Shown: one piece after another, positions 37,938 to 47,760 of the stretch | Layout: each line of letters starts with the position of its first letter | Numbering within the stretch: position 1 is the first letter of the stretch | From: Streptomyces sp. D2-8 | GTDB taxonomy: Bacteria > Actinomycetota > Actinomycetes > Streptomycetales > Streptomycetaceae | Assembly (NCBI RefSeq): GCF_023184515.1 | Contig: NZ_JAAHBP010000001.1 | Location: forward strand, 1-64,000 | Direction: 5' to 3' | DNA: 64,000 nucleotides | Made by a program: the position numbers and the translations under genes | The notes under the pieces: generated by a model | The model's database searches: none | Told to the model about the DNA's origin: nothing | The model's input: only the letters and a program-made list of their open reading frames with translations

Positions 37938-38792
37938 CTACCCCTCCGCCCGCAGCTGCTCCTCGCTCACGCCGCGGCGCCAGTAGCCGACGAACGTCAC
38001 CCGGCGGCGGTCGATCCCGCGCTCGCGTACGAAGTGCCGGCGCAGCTCCTTCACGCACCCGGACTCGCCGGCGATCCAGACGTAGGGCCGCTCGGCGGAC
38101 GGCAGGTGGGCGTCGCGGAGGGCGTCGAGGGCCATGGGGGACCCCTCGGCGTTCCTCTCCTCCCTGACCAGCCAGGTGATCTCGGCGTCGGCCTCGGTCA
38201 CCAGATCCTGGATGTCGCCGGCGTGCGGGACCTCCAGCCAGACCCGGGCGCGGGTGCCGGCCGGCAGCGCCTCGACGATGGCCGAGGCGGCCGGTACGGC
38301 GGTCTCGTCGCCCCAGACGACGACGAGGTCGGTGTCCTGCGGCGGCCGGAAGCGGATCGCCCGGTTGTCGGCGACGGCCGGGCCGAGCAGCAGGACCCGG
38401 TCCCCGGCGGCGGCCCGGGCGGCCCAGCGGGAGGCCGGACCCGCCTGGACGCAGGCGCCCGGCTCGATGCCGTGCAGGGCGAAGTCGATGTCGATCTCGT
38501 CCGGGTCGCGGCGCAGACCGCGCAGGGTGTACGACCGCATCACGGCCCGTACGTCGTCCGGGAGTTCACGCCAGCCCTGCCACCAGCCGTCCCCGAGCTC
38601 GAGCGGGACGACCGGCTCGGGCTGCCCGGGATGCGGCAGGAACAGCGACAGGGACTGGTCGCGCCCGTCGGAGTGGAAGGCGTGCAGGTCGGGCCCGCCG
38701 AAGGTGACACGGACCAGGGACGGGCCGAGCCGCCTCGTCCGCACGACCTGGAGGGAGAAGAAGCGGAACGGGGCGGCTACGGCGGTAGTCAC
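37938..38792 (-). CDS. desF: Siderophore-interacting protein DesF (ferric reductase)
   Basis: 284 residues from GTG 38792, with AGGAG 7 bases upstream. SIP family: an FAD-binding barrel with VMRSYTLRGLR (Arg-x-Tyr-Thr flavin motif, about 85) and a C-terminal reductase lobe with VVVWGDETAVPAASAIVEAL and YVWIAGESGCVKELRRHFV (about 235). Expected to reduce ferric desferrioxamine in the cytoplasm to free the iron. It follows desE by 34 bases. Confidence 0.92.
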   Translation of the reverse strand: MTTAVAAPFRFFSLQVVRTRRLGPSLVRVTFGGPDLHAFHSDGRDQSLSLFLPHPGQPEPVVPLELGDGWWQGWRELPDDVRAVMRSYTLRGLRRDPDEIDIDFALHGIEPGACVQAGPASRWAARAAAGDRVLLLGPAVADNRAIRFRPPQDTDLVVVWGDETAVPAASAIVEALPAGTRARVWLEVPHAGDIQDLVTEADAEITWLVREERNAEGSPMALDALRDAHLPSAERPYVWIAGESGCVKELRRHFVRERGIDRRRVTFVGYWRRGVSEEQLRAEG

Positions 38793-38826
38793 GTGCGGCT
38801 CCTGGGCGTCAGGAAGGGAGGGGGTG

Positions 38827-39870
38827 TCAGGCGACCTTCTCGGCCGACTCGATGGCCTTCGCGAGGTTCTCCACCAGAGGCGTGCACTTGTCGTACGACA
38901 GGATCGGCTCGGGCGAACGCGAGATGACCTGACCGGCCTTGACGGCGGGCAGCTTCTTCCAGGTCGCCTCGTTGATGTCGGCCGGCTGGATGGTCGAGGC
39001 GCGGTCGTCCATCATGATGACGTCCGCCGGGTACTTGTCGACGTTCTCCCAGCTGAGGTTCTCGAACCAGCCGCCGTTGGCCTCCATGGCCTTCTTCGGC
39101 GGCTCGACGAGGTTCACGCCGAGGGCCTTGAAGTACTCCAGGTCGATGGAGAAGTTGGAGCCGGAGACGTAGAAGATCGCGTCCGAGGCGGAGCCGGCCA
39201 GCACCTTGATCTCGGGGCGGGACTTGGCGGCCTTGCGCAGCCGCTCGGAGGCGGCCTCGAAGCGCTTCTTCGCCTCGACGGCCTTCGCGGCCTTCAGGTC
39301 GGCACCGAGCGACTCGGCGAGCTCGGCCATGCGCTGCAGCGGCTTCGGCATCTGCCGGTCGAAGACCGAGACGGCCACGCTCGGGGCGAGCTTGGCGATC
39401 TTGTCCTTGGAGGCCTCCGGGACGTACCAGAGGGTGCCGGCGGCGTCGAAGGTCGTGGTGATGAGCACCTCGGGCTGGAAGGCCGCGTACTGCTCGACGT
39501 TGAACTGGTCGAACCTGTTGCCGAAGACGGTCAGCTTGCTGACGTCCAGGTCGCCGGCCTGGACGTCGGCCTTGCCGTCCTTGGTCTTGGTCGGGCCGAA
39601 GACGCCCTTGACGTCGATGCCGTAGTCGTACAGAGCGGCGGCGACGCCGGTGAAGGCGACGATCTTCGTGGGGACGTGGTCCAGGCTCACGGTCTTGCCG
39701 CGGTCGTCCTTGAAGGACCAGGGGCCGGACTTGGCGGCACCCTTCGAGTCCGAGCCGTCGTCCTTGGAGTCTTCACTGCCACACGCGGTCACGAGGGCGC
39801 CGAGCCCGAGTGCACCACCGGCGGCGAGCAGGCCGCGGCGGGAGAAACGGGCGGTGCTGGCGTTCGACAT
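38827..39870 (-). CDS. desE: Ferric-desferrioxamine-binding lipoprotein DesE
   Basis: 347 residues. The N-terminus has a twin-arginine motif (FSRRGLLAAGG) and lipobox ALVTAC (Cys about 30), so the mature protein is membrane-anchored outside. The remainder is a class III (FecB/FhuD-like) binding fold joined by a long helix (VTKIVAFTGVAAALYDYGI-type start, QPEVLITTTF, VIMMDDRAST). In S. coelicolor DesE binds ferrioxamines B and E. No permease or ATPase is encoded beside it. An iron box precedes it. Confidence 0.94.
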   Translation of the reverse strand: MSNASTARFSRRGLLAAGGALGLGALVTACGSEDSKDDGSDSKGAAKSGPWSFKDDRGKTVSLDHVPTKIVAFTGVAAALYDYGIDVKGVFGPTKTKDGKADVQAGDLDVSKLTVFGNRFDQFNVEQYAAFQPEVLITTTFDAAGTLWYVPEASKDKIAKLAPSVAVSVFDRQMPKPLQRMAELAESLGADLKAAKAVEAKKRFEAASERLRKAAKSRPEIKVLAGSASDAIFYVSGSNFSIDLEYFKALGVNLVEPPKKAMEANGGWFENLSWENVDKYPADVIMMDDRASTIQPADINEATWKKLPAVKAGQVISRSPEPILSYDKCTPLVENLAKAIESAEKVA

Positions 39871-39940
39871 GACGGGGTCTGCTTTCGTGCGTACGGAGCC
39901 ACTGCGGGCACGGCCGACAGCCGCTTGGCTGGAATGAGAC

Positions 39941-39959
39941 TTAGGTTAGCCTAACCTCA
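39941..39959. promoter_or_regulatory. Iron box (DmdR1/IdeR site) of desEF
   Basis: TTAGGTTAGCCTAACCTCA is a near-perfect match to the DmdR1 palindrome, 71 bases upstream of desE. Uptake and biosynthesis are thus controlled by separate but equivalent sites. Confidence 0.92.
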
Positions 39960-40015
39960 AGATGTGTCCAGGGGGGCCCTGGGGGGTGTGCCCGGGGGTG
40001 GGAGCGCGAATGCGG

Positions 40016-40047
40016 ACGGGCGCGGTGATCCGAGTCACCGCGCCCGT
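40016..40047. terminator. Hairpin terminator after the leucine-degradation operon
   Basis: ACGGGCGCGGTGA and TCACCGCGCCCGT form a perfect 13-bp stem around a 6-base loop, 31 bases beyond the acdH stop. Confidence 0.8.
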
Positions 40048-40078
40048 ATGGCCGGGGGCTACGGCCCCGGTCCGTCGC

Positions 40079-41239
40079 TCAGCCGACCAACCCCAACTCC
40101 CTTGCGATCAGCATCCGCTGAACCTCGCTCGTGCCCTCGCCGATTTCGAGGATCTTGGAGTCGCGCCACATGCGGGCGACCGGGTACTCGTTCATGAAGC
40201 CGTAGCCGCCGTGGATCTGGGTGGCCTCGCGGGCGTTGTCGACCGCCACCGTGGAGGAGTAGAGCTTGGCCAGGGCCGCTTCCTTCTTGAAGGGGTCGCC
40301 CGCGACCAGGCGGGCCGCCGCGTCGCGCCAGGCGAGGCGGGACGTGTGGGCCTTCATCTCCATGTCGGCGATCTTGAACTGGATGGCCTGGTTCGCGGCG
40401 ATCGGCTTGCCGAAGGCGTGGCGTTCCCGGGCGTACTTGACCGACTCGTCGACGCAGCCCTGCGCCAGGCCCGTCCCCAGGGCCGCGATCGCGATGCGGC
40501 CCTCGTCGAGGATGCGGAGGAACTGGGCGTAGCCGCGCCCCTCCTCGCCCAGGAGGTTCGCCGCCGGGACGCGGACGTCGGTGAAGGACAACTCGCGGGT
40601 GTCCGACGCGTTCCAGCCGACCTTCGAGTACGGGGCCGCGACCGCGAAGCCGGGGGTGCCGGACGGGACGATGATCGAGGAGATGTGCGGCTTGCCCTCC
40701 GGGGTGCGGCCGGTGACCGCCGTGACCGTCACCAACCCGGTGATGTCCGTGCCCGAGTTGGTGATGAAGCACTTCGTGCCGTTGATGACCCACTCGTTCG
40801 TCGAGGAGTCCAGACGCGCCGTCGTACGGGTCGCGCCCGCGTCGCTGCCGCCGTCCGGCTCCGTCAGGCCGAACGCGCCCAGGAGTTCGCCCGAGCAGAG
40901 GCGGGGGAGCCACTCCCGCTTCTGGGCCTCGGTGCCGTAGCGGAAGATCGGCATCGCGCCGAGCGAGACGCCGGCTTCGAGCGTGATGGCTACCGAGGAA
41001 TCGACCCTCGCCAGTTCCTCCAGGGCCACGCCGAGGGCCAGGTAGTCGCCGCCCATGCCGCCGTACTCCTCGGGGAACGGCAGGCCGAACAGGCCCATGC
41101 GGCCCATCTCCCGGACGATCTCGTACGGGAACTCGTGCCGCTCGTAGAAGTCGCCGATCTTCGGCGCCACCACCTCGTGCGCGAACTCCTCGACCGTACG
41201 GCGGAGTTCCTCCAGTTCGGGGGAGAGACGGTAGTCCAT
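40079..41239 (-). CDS. acdH: Acyl-CoA dehydrogenase AcdH (short/branched-chain)
   Basis: 386 residues. Acyl-CoA dehydrogenase signatures: FGLTEPDGGSDAGAT (about 127), KVGWNASDTRELSFTDVRVP (about 200), and the C-terminal GGYGFMNEYPVARMWRDSKI with catalytic-type Glu in IGEGTSEVQRM (about 366). Oxidises isovaleryl-CoA or related branched acyl-CoAs with FAD and electron-transfer flavoprotein. Last gene of an operon with HMG-CoA lyase and methylcrotonyl-CoA carboxylase, which points to leucine breakdown and supply of short acyl-CoA units. Confidence 0.93.
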   Translation of the reverse strand: MDYRLSPELEELRRTVEEFAHEVVAPKIGDFYERHEFPYEIVREMGRMGLFGLPFPEEYGGMGGDYLALGVALEELARVDSSVAITLEAGVSLGAMPIFRYGTEAQKREWLPRLCSGELLGAFGLTEPDGGSDAGATRTTARLDSSTNEWVINGTKCFITNSGTDITGLVTVTAVTGRTPEGKPHISSIIVPSGTPGFAVAAPYSKVGWNASDTRELSFTDVRVPAANLLGEEGRGYAQFLRILDEGRIAIAALGTGLAQGCVDESVKYARERHAFGKPIAANQAIQFKIADMEMKAHTSRLAWRDAAARLVAGDPFKKEAALAKLYSSTVAVDNAREATQIHGGYGFMNEYPVARMWRDSKILEIGEGTSEVQRMLIARELGLVG

Positions 41240-41244
41240 GGTGA

Positions 41245-42195
41245 TCACTGCTCCTCGGTGTCCTCGTGGGACAGAGCTCGGACGGTGCGGGACGGGCTGG
41301 GTCGGCCCAGGTGGGCGGCCATCCACGTGCTCGTGGCGACGAGGCGGCCGAGGTCGATTCCGGTGTCGATGCCGAGGCCCCGCAGCATCCACACGAGGTC
41401 TTCGGTGGCCAGGTTGCCGGTCGCCGACTTCGCGTACGGGCAGCCGCCCAGGCCGCCCGCCGAGGCGTCGACCGTGGTGACGCCCTGCTGGAGCGCCGCG
41501 AGCGTGTTGGCGAGGGCCTGGCCGTAGGTGTCGTGGAAGTGGACGCCGAGGGCGGTGGGCGGGACGCCCGCCTCGTCCAGGGCGGCGAGGAGCGCGACGA
41601 CATGGCCGGGGGTCGCCACGCCGATCGTGTCGCCCAGGCTCAGTTCGTCGCAGCCCATGTCCAGCAGGGCCCGGCAGACCTTCACCACCTGGGGGATCGG
41701 GACCGCGCCCTCCCACGGGTCGCCGAAGCACATGGAGAGATAGCCGCGGACGTGGACGTCTTCGGTCTTCGCCCGTGTCACCACCGGCTCGAACATCGCC
41801 AGTGCCTCGTCCACCGTGCGGTTGAGGTTGGCCTTGGCGAAGGACTCCGTGGCGCTGGCGAAGACCGCAACCCGACGGGCGCCCAGCGCCAGGGCGCGGT
41901 CCAGGCCGCGTTCGTTCGGGACCAGGACGGGGAGGGCCGCCGGGAGATCGCCGACCATCGGGAACAGCGCTTCCGCGTCCGCCAGTTGGGGAACCCACTT
42001 CGGGTGGACGAAGCTCGTCGCCTCGATCGTGGTCAGGCCCGCGTCGGCCAGCCGGCGGATGAACGCCGCCTTGACCTCCGTGGGGACCGTCGCCTTCTCG
42101 TTCTGCAGGCCGTCGCGCGCGCCGACCTCGTGGATGCGGACGCGGGTGGGCAGTTCCCTGCTCGGGACGACCATCGGGAGCCCCGGGACTGTCAT
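41245..42195 (-). CDS. hmgL: Hydroxymethylglutaryl-CoA lyase
   Basis: 316 residues from ATG 42195, overlapping the carboxylase stop (ATGA). The HMGL-like barrel has the first active-site block [11 protein letters not shown] (about 21-31), catalytic [12 protein letters not shown] (about 186) and [12 protein letters not shown] (metal His, about 222). The family signature cysteine loop is [15 protein letters not shown] (about 250). It cleaves HMG-CoA to acetyl-CoA and acetoacetate, the last step of leucine degradation. Confidence 0.95.
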   Translation of the reverse strand: MTVPGLPMVVPSRELPTRVRIHEVGARDGLQNEKATVPTEVKAAFIRRLADAGLTTIEATSFVHPKWVPQLADAEALFPMVGDLPAALPVLVPNERGLDRALALGARRVAVFASATESFAKANLNRTVDEALAMFEPVVTRAKTEDVHVRGYLSMCFGDPWEGAVPIPQVVKVCRALLDMGCDELSLGDTIGVATPGHVVALLAALDEAGVPPTALGVHFHDTYGQALANTLAALQQGVTTVDASAGGLGGCPYAKSATGNLATEDLVWMLRGLGIDTGIDLGRLVATSTWMAAHLGRPSPSRTVRALSHEDTEEQ

Positions 42196-44108
42196 TCCGC
42201 CACCTCCTCGTGCGGTGCGATGACCGCCAGCACCTGGTCCATGGCGACCGTGGAGCCGGGCGCCACGTCCAGCTCGGTGACCTTGCCGGCGTGCGGCGCG
42301 GAGATGACGTGCTCCATCTTCATCGCCTCCACCACCAGCAGGCTCTGACCGGCGCTCACCTCGTCGCCGACGGTGACCTTGACGACCGTCACCGTGCCGG
42401 GCATCGGCGCGGTGAGGGAATCGACGCCCGCCTGCGCCGCCCCGGTCAGGGACGCGGCCACCGGGTCGTGGTCGCGCACGTGCCAGGCGTCGCCGTCGCG
42501 GCCGAGCCAGTCGGCGGCGCGGTGGAAGGTGTGGCGGACGCCGTCCAGCGTCACCGCGACCCGGTCGCCGGTGACCGTGGCCGTGCCGCGCGGGGTGTAC
42601 TCCAGGGCCTCCTGCACCCGTAGGTGGAAGGCGGCCGGCTTCGGTTCGCCGCCCAGGCGCCAGCCGCTCGGCACCGAGAAGGGGTCCGTCCAGCCGCCCG
42701 GTTCCGGCTTCAGGGCTTCCAGGCGTACGGCCGCCGCCGCCTCGTACACCTCCTCGGGTACGTCCGTGGGGACCAGTCCCTCGGCCTCCCGCTCGACCAG
42801 GCCCGTGTCCATGTCGCCGGAGACCACGGCAGGGTGGGCGAGCAGCCGGCGCAGGAACCCGGCGTTCGTGTGCACGCCGAGCGTGACCGTCTCCGCCAGG
42901 GCGGCACGGAGTTTGCGCAGGGCGGTCGCGCGGTCGGGGCCGTAGGCGATGACCTTGGAGAGCATCGGGTCGTAGAGGCTGCCGACCTCCGTGCCCTCGG
43001 TGAGGCCCGAGTCGGTGCGGATACCGTCGCCCTGCGGCTCGCGCAGTCGCAGGACCGTGCCCCCGGAGGGGAGGAAGCCGCGGGCCGGGTCCTCGGCGCA
43101 GATGCGGGCCTCCACCGCGTGACCGGTCAGCCGTACGTCCTCCTGGGCGAAGGCCAGGGGCTCCCCGGCCGCCACCCGCAGCTGCCACTCCACCAGGTCC
43201 AGCCCGGTGATCAGCTCGGTGACCGGGTGCTCCACCTGGAGGCGGGTGTTCATCTCCATGAAGTAGTACGACGACGGGTCGTTGCCGGGGACGATGAACT
43301 CCACCGTGCCCGCGCCCCGGTAGCCGCAGGAACGGGCCGCCTGGACCGCCGCCTCGCCCATCGCGGACCGGGTCTCCTCGTCGAGGAGGACGCTCGGCGC
43401 CTCCTCGATGATCTTCTGGTGGCGGCGTTGGAGGGAGCACTCGCGCTCCCCGAGGTGGACCACGTTCCCATGGCCGTCGGCCAGGACCTGGATCTCGATG
43501 TGACGGGGGCGGTCGATCCAGCGCTCCACGAGGAGCGTGTCGTCGCCGAAGGAGGCCCGGGCCTCACGGCGGGCCGAGGCGATCTCGTCCTCCAGCCGGG
43601 TCAGGTCCCGCACCAGGCGCATGCCCTTGCCGCCGCCGCCCGCGCTGGGTTTCAGCAGCACCGGCGCGCCCAGCTCGCGGGCCGCCTCGGCCAGATCCGG
43701 GTCGCGCCCGCCGGGCACGACCGGTACCCCGGCCCCCTGGACTGTCTCCTTGGCGCGGATCTTGTCGCCCATCAGCGCGATCGCGTCCGCCGGAGGGCCG
43801 ATGAAGACCAGGCCCGCCTCGGCGCAGGCGCGCGCGAAGGCGGCGTTCTCCGCGAGGAAGCCGTAGCCGGGGTGGACGGCCTGCGCGCCCGTACGGGACG
43901 CCGCCTCCAGCAGTCGCTCCGCCGACAGGTAGCTCATCGACGCGGGAGCCGGGCCGATCCGGACCGCCGTGTCCGCCTCGCGGACATGCCGGGCGTCGGC
44001 GTCCGCGTCGGAGAAGACGGCCACCGAGCGCACGCCCATCGACCGCAGCGTACGGATCACCCGTACGGCGATCTCGCCGCGGTTGGCCACCAGCACTGTC
44101 TCGAACAT
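42192..44108 (-). CDS. Methylcrotonyl-/acyl-CoA carboxylase alpha subunit (biotin carboxylase + BCCP)
   Basis: 638 residues from ATG 44108 (GAGGGG upstream). Biotin carboxylase domain about 1-445 ([16 protein letters not shown] loop [41 protein letters not shown]). The C-terminal biotin carrier has the attachment motif [10 protein letters not shown] (about 605). The linker between them is typical of MccA/LiuD-like subunits. Forms the biotin-dependent carboxylase with the beta subunit encoded 14 bases upstream; the operon context favours 3-methylcrotonyl-CoA. Confidence 0.92.
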   Translation of the reverse strand: MFETVLVANRGEIAVRVIRTLRSMGVRSVAVFSDADADARHVREADTAVRIGPAPASMSYLSAERLLEAASRTGAQAVHPGYGFLAENAAFARACAEAGLVFIGPPADAIALMGDKIRAKETVQGAGVPVVPGGRDPDLAEAARELGAPVLLKPSAGGGGKGMRLVRDLTRLEDEIASARREARASFGDDTLLVERWIDRPRHIEIQVLADGHGNVVHLGERECSLQRRHQKIIEEAPSVLLDEETRSAMGEAAVQAARSCGYRGAGTVEFIVPGNDPSSYYFMEMNTRLQVEHPVTELITGLDLVEWQLRVAAGEPLAFAQEDVRLTGHAVEARICAEDPARGFLPSGGTVLRLREPQGDGIRTDSGLTEGTEVGSLYDPMLSKVIAYGPDRATALRKLRAALAETVTLGVHTNAGFLRRLLAHPAVVSGDMDTGLVEREAEGLVPTDVPEEVYEAAAAVRLEALKPEPGGWTDPFSVPSGWRLGGEPKPAAFHLRVQEALEYTPRGTATVTGDRVAVTLDGVRHTFHRAADWLGRDGDAWHVRDHDPVAASLTGAAQAGVDSLTAPMPGTVTVVKVTVGDEVSAGQSLLVVEAMKMEHVISAPHAGKVTELDVAPGSTVAMDQVLAVIAPHEEVAE

Positions 44109-44122
44109 CGTCGTCCGTCCCC

Positions 44123-45739
44123 TCACATCCGGAAGACGCCGAACTGGGGGTCACCCAGGGGCGCGTTGGCGCACGCGGTCAGGGCCAGGCCCAGGACCTG
44201 ACGGGTGTCCAGCGGGTCGATCACACCGTCGTCCCAGAGGCGGGCCGACGCGTAGTAGGCGTTGCCCTGGCGCTCGTACTGGGCGCGGATCGGGGCCTTG
44301 AAGGCGTCCTCGTCCTCCGCGGGCCAGGACTCGCCGCGGCCCTCCAGCTGGTCCCGCTTGACGGTCGCGAGGACCGAGGCGGCCTGCTCGCCGCCCATGA
44401 CCGAGATCTTGGCGTTCGGCCACATCCACAGGAAGCGGGGGGAGTACGCCCTGCCGCACATGGAGTAGTTGCCCGCGCCGTACGAGCCGCCGACCACGAC
44501 CGTCAGCTTCGGCACGCGGGTGCAGGCCACCGCCGTGACCATCTTGGCGCCGTGCTTGGCGATGCCGCCCGCCTCGTAGTCCTTGCCGACCATGAAGCCC
44601 GAGATGTTCTGCAGGAACACCAGCGGGATGCCGCGCTGGTCGCACAGCTCGATGAAGTGGGCGCCCTTCTGCGCGGACTCGGAGAACAGGATGCCGTTGT
44701 TGGCGACGATGCCCACCGGGTGGCCGTGGATCCGGGCGAAGCCCGTGACCAGGGTCTGGCCGAACTCGGACTTGAACTCGGCGAAGCGGGAGCCGTCGAC
44801 GACCCGGGCGATGATCTCGCGTACGTCGTAGGGGGTGCGGGAGTCGACCGGGACCGCGCCGTAGAGGCTGTGCGGGTCGACCTTGGGTTCGGTCGCCTCG
44901 GTGACCTCCCAGGGGAGCGTCCCGCGCGCGGGGAGGGTGGAGACGATGGTGCGGACGATGCGCAGGGCGTGGGCGTCGTTCTCCGCGAGGTGGTCCGTGA
45001 CGCCCGAGACGCGGGAGTGGACCTCGCCGCCGCCCAGTTCCTCCGCCGTGACGACCTCGCCGGTGGCCGCCTTCACCAGGGGCGGGCCGCCCAGGAAGAT
45101 CGTGCCCTGGTTGCGGACGATCACCGCCTCGTCGCTCATCGCCGGGACGTACGCCCCGCCGGCCGTGCACGAGCCGAGGACGGCGGCGATCTGGGGGATG
45201 CCGGCTCCGGACATGCGGGCCTGGTTGTAGAAGATGCGGCCGAAGTGGTCGCGGTCCGGGAAGACCTCGTCCTGCATGGGGAGGAAGGCGCCGCCGGAGT
45301 CCACCAGGTAGACACAGGGGAGGCGGTTGTCGAGGGCGACCTCCTGGGCGCGGAGGTGCTTCTTGACCGTCATCGGGTAGTAGGTGCCGCCCTTGACCGT
45401 GGCGTCGTTGGCGATGACCACCGTCTCGCGGCCGCTGACCCGGCCGATGCCGGCGATGACGCCGGCGGCCGGGGCCTGGCCCTCGTACATCCCGTCGGCC
45501 GCGAGCGGGGCCAGCTCCAGGAACGGCGAGCCCGGGTCGAGGAGGGTGTCCACGCGGTCGCGGGGGAGCAGCTTGCCGCGCGCGGTGTGGCGGGCGCGGG
45601 CCTTGTCGCCGCCGCCCTGCGCGGCCGCGGCGAGCTTGCTGCGCAGCTCCTCGACGAGGGTGTGGTGCGCCTCCTCGTTGGCCCGAAAGGCCTCCGACGC
45701 GGGGTCTGCCGCGCTCGTGAGCTCCGGTGCCTCGTGCAT
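44123..45739 (-). CDS. Methylcrotonyl-/acyl-CoA carboxylase beta subunit (carboxyltransferase)
   Basis: 538 residues from ATG 45739. Carboxyltransferase halves with [25 protein letters not shown] near the start, the oxyanion loop [16 protein letters not shown] (about 185), [16 protein letters not shown] (about 207), and [20 protein letters not shown] plus [20 protein letters not shown] (about 420) of the second half. The NISGFMVG block and HMG-CoA lyase neighbour indicate methylcrotonyl-CoA rather than propionyl- or acetyl-CoA. Expression starts here, divergent from tetR. Confidence 0.93.
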   Translation of the reverse strand: MHEAPELTSAADPASEAFRANEEAHHTLVEELRSKLAAAAQGGGDKARARHTARGKLLPRDRVDTLLDPGSPFLELAPLAADGMYEGQAPAAGVIAGIGRVSGRETVVIANDATVKGGTYYPMTVKKHLRAQEVALDNRLPCVYLVDSGGAFLPMQDEVFPDRDHFGRIFYNQARMSGAGIPQIAAVLGSCTAGGAYVPAMSDEAVIVRNQGTIFLGGPPLVKAATGEVVTAEELGGGEVHSRVSGVTDHLAENDAHALRIVRTIVSTLPARGTLPWEVTEATEPKVDPHSLYGAVPVDSRTPYDVREIIARVVDGSRFAEFKSEFGQTLVTGFARIHGHPVGIVANNGILFSESAQKGAHFIELCDQRGIPLVFLQNISGFMVGKDYEAGGIAKHGAKMVTAVACTRVPKLTVVVGGSYGAGNYSMCGRAYSPRFLWMWPNAKISVMGGEQAASVLATVKRDQLEGRGESWPAEDEDAFKAPIRAQYERQGNAYYASARLWDDGVIDPLDTRQVLGLALTACANAPLGDPQFGVFRM

Positions 45740-45759
45740 CCTGCGGGTCCCCTCACCTT

Positions 45760-45777
45760 GTTAATGAGCGTTAACGC
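45760..45777. promoter_or_regulatory. Candidate TetR operator, site 1
   Basis: GTTAATGAGCGTTAACGC contains a perfect 10-bp palindrome GCGTTAACGC (45768-45777) and an outer GTTAA...TTAAC symmetry. It lies between the diverging carboxylase and TetR genes, 21 bases before the carboxylase start. Confidence 0.6.
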
Positions 45778-45787
45778 ATTTCCTTCA

Positions 45788-45805
45788 GGTTAACGACCGC
45801 TAACC
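45788..45805. promoter_or_regulatory. Candidate TetR operator, site 2
   Basis: GGTTAACGACCGCTAACC is an 18-bp inverted repeat (14 of 18 positions symmetric) sharing the GTTAACG/CGCTAAC half-site with site 1. Located 22 bases upstream of the tetR start. Confidence 0.6.
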
Positions 45806-45826
45806 TCCCTGTCTAGAATTGTTTTC

Positions 45827-46420
45827 ATGGCCACCAGAACCGACGCCCCCACCCGCCGTGAGCAGATCCTCAAGGAAGCCGCGCGGCTGTTCGCCGAGCG
45901 GGGCTTCCACGGGGTCGGAGTCGACGAGATAGGTGCCGCGGTCGGGATCAGCGGGCCCGGGCTGTACCGGCACTTCGCGGGCAAGGACGCGATGCTCGCG
46001 GAGCTGCTGGTGGGGATCAGCGGGCAGTTGCTGACCGGGGCGAAGCGGAGGCTGGCGGAGGCGGACGGGGGTGGCGCGGAGGCGGTCCTCGACTCGCTGA
46101 TCGAGGGACATATCGACTTCGCGCTCGACGACCGGCCTCTGATCACCCTGCACGACCGGGAGCTGGACCGCCTCCGGGACACCGACCGGAAGATGGTGCG
46201 GCAGTTGCAGCGGCAGTACGTGGAGTTGTGGGTCGGGGTGGTGCGGGAGGTGTACCCGGAGCTCGGGGAGCCCGCGGCGCGGTCGGCCGTGCACTCGGTG
46301 TTCGGGCTGCTGAACTCGACGCCGCATCTGGGGAGGGCGGGGTCGCTGCCCGGCCGGGGGGCCATGGCGGAGCTGCTGCACCGGATGGCCAGGGGGGCGT
46401 TTGCGGCGGCGGAAGGCTGA
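45827..46420 (+). CDS. TetR-family regulator of the leucine-degradation operon
   Basis: 197 residues. N-terminal TetR helix-turn-helix (EQILKEAARLFAERGFHGVGVDEIGAAVGISGPGLYRHFAGKDAML), then a helical ligand domain (about 60-195) resembling the SACE_7040-type C-terminal domain. The 87-base divergent gap to the carboxylase beta gene holds two related inverted repeats, so it probably represses both directions. The inducer is likely an acyl-CoA intermediate, by analogy only. Confidence 0.88.
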   Translation: MATRTDAPTRREQILKEAARLFAERGFHGVGVDEIGAAVGISGPGLYRHFAGKDAMLAELLVGISGQLLTGAKRRLAEADGGGAEAVLDSLIEGHIDFALDDRPLITLHDRELDRLRDTDRKMVRQLQRQYVELWVGVVREVYPELGEPAARSAVHSVFGLLNSTPHLGRAGSLPGRGAMAELLHRMARGAFAAAEG

Positions 46421-46557
46421 CGCGCGGGGTCCCCGCGCCCGCCGGGCGTGACCGGCGTGACGAGCGTTACCCCGCCCCCACCCTGGACGCGTCTCGATAC
46501 TCGCCGGTATCTTGACTGAGCAAGCGCTTAGACATGCGAAGTCGTGGAGGTGGCGGC

Positions 46558-47715
46558 GTGCGCCGTACGGTGTTCAACGAGGATCACGAGGCGTTCCGGG
46601 AGACCATCCGCGCCTTCATCGAGGCCGAGGTCGTACCCGTGTACGACGAGTGGTTCGCGGCCGGCCAGGCGCCCCGCGACTTCTACTACAAGCTCGGTGA
46701 GCTGGGCATCTTCGGCATCAACGTCCCCGAGGAGTTCGGCGGCGCGGGCCTGGAGAGCCACAAGTTCGAGGCCGTGCTGTACGAGGAGACCGCTCGTGCC
46801 GGCGTCCAGTTCGGCGGCTCCGGCGTGCACGTGCTGCTCGCCCTGCCCTACATCAAGATGCTCGCCACCGACGAGCAGAAGAAGCGGTTCCTGCCCAAGT
46901 TCGTCTCCGGCGAGGAGATGTGGGCCATCGCGATGACGGAGCCGGGCACCGGTTCCGACCTCGCGGGCATGAAGTCCACCGCCAAGCTCTCCGAGGACGG
47001 CACGCACTACGTCCTCAACGGCGCCAAGACCTTCATCACCGGCGGCGTGCACGCCGACCGCGTGATCGTCTGCGCCCGCACCGCCGCCCCGACCGCCGAG
47101 GACCGCCGCCACGGCATCTCCCTCTTCGCCGTGGACACCAAGTCCGAGGGCTACTCCGTCGGCCGCAAGCTCGACAAGCTCGGCCTGAAGACCTCCGACA
47201 CCGCCGAGCTGGCGTTCGTCGACGTCAAGGTGCCCGTCGAGGACCTCCTCGGCGAGGAGAACAAGGGCTTCTCCTACCTGGGCCACAACCTGGCCTCCGA
47301 GCGCTGGGGCATCGCCTTCGGCGCCTACGCCCAGGCCAAGGCCGCGGTCCGGTTCGCCAAGCAGTACGTGCAGGAGCGCACCGTCTTCGGCAAGCCCGTC
47401 GCGCACTTCCAGAACACCAAGTTTGAGCTGGCCGCCTGCCAGGCCGAGGTGGACGCCGCCGAGGCCGTCGCCGACCGCGCGACCGAGGCCCTGGACGCCG
47501 GTGAGCTCACCCCCGCCGAGGCCGCCTCCGCGAAGCTGTTCTGCACCGAGGTCGCCCACCGCGTCATCGACCGCTGCCTCCAGCTGCACGGCGGCTACGG
47601 CTACATGAACGAGTACCCGATCGCCCGCCTGTACGCGGACAACCGCGTCAACCGCATCTACGGCGGCACCAGCGAGATCATGAAGTCGATCATCGCGAAG
47701 GACATGGGGCTGTAA
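46558..47715 (+). CDS. Acyl-CoA dehydrogenase, long/branched-chain type
   Basis: 385 residues from GTG 46558, with GGAGG 9 bases upstream; ATG 46534 is an upstream alternative. Signatures are IAMTEPGTGSDLAGMKST (about 117), KLGLKTSDTAELAFVDVKVP (about 205) and GGYGYMNEYPIARLYADNRV (about 345). The MCAD catalytic Glu position is Gly here (RIYGGTSEIM), while a Glu lies in NLASERWGIAFGAY (about 247), the site used by long-chain and isovaleryl-CoA dehydrogenases. Same strand as tetR and just before tesB. Probably another branched or long acyl-CoA oxidation step. Confidence 0.92.
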   Translation: MRRTVFNEDHEAFRETIRAFIEAEVVPVYDEWFAAGQAPRDFYYKLGELGIFGINVPEEFGGAGLESHKFEAVLYEETARAGVQFGGSGVHVLLALPYIKMLATDEQKKRFLPKFVSGEEMWAIAMTEPGTGSDLAGMKSTAKLSEDGTHYVLNGAKTFITGGVHADRVIVCARTAAPTAEDRRHGISLFAVDTKSEGYSVGRKLDKLGLKTSDTAELAFVDVKVPVEDLLGEENKGFSYLGHNLASERWGIAFGAYAQAKAAVRFAKQYVQERTVFGKPVAHFQNTKFELAACQAEVDAAEAVADRATEALDAGELTPAEAASAKLFCTEVAHRVIDRCLQLHGGYGYMNEYPIARLYADNRVNRIYGGTSEIMKSIIAKDMGL

Positions 47716-47760
47716 GGCCCCCGACACCGGCACGCGATCACTGGCCGGTACAACTACCCC

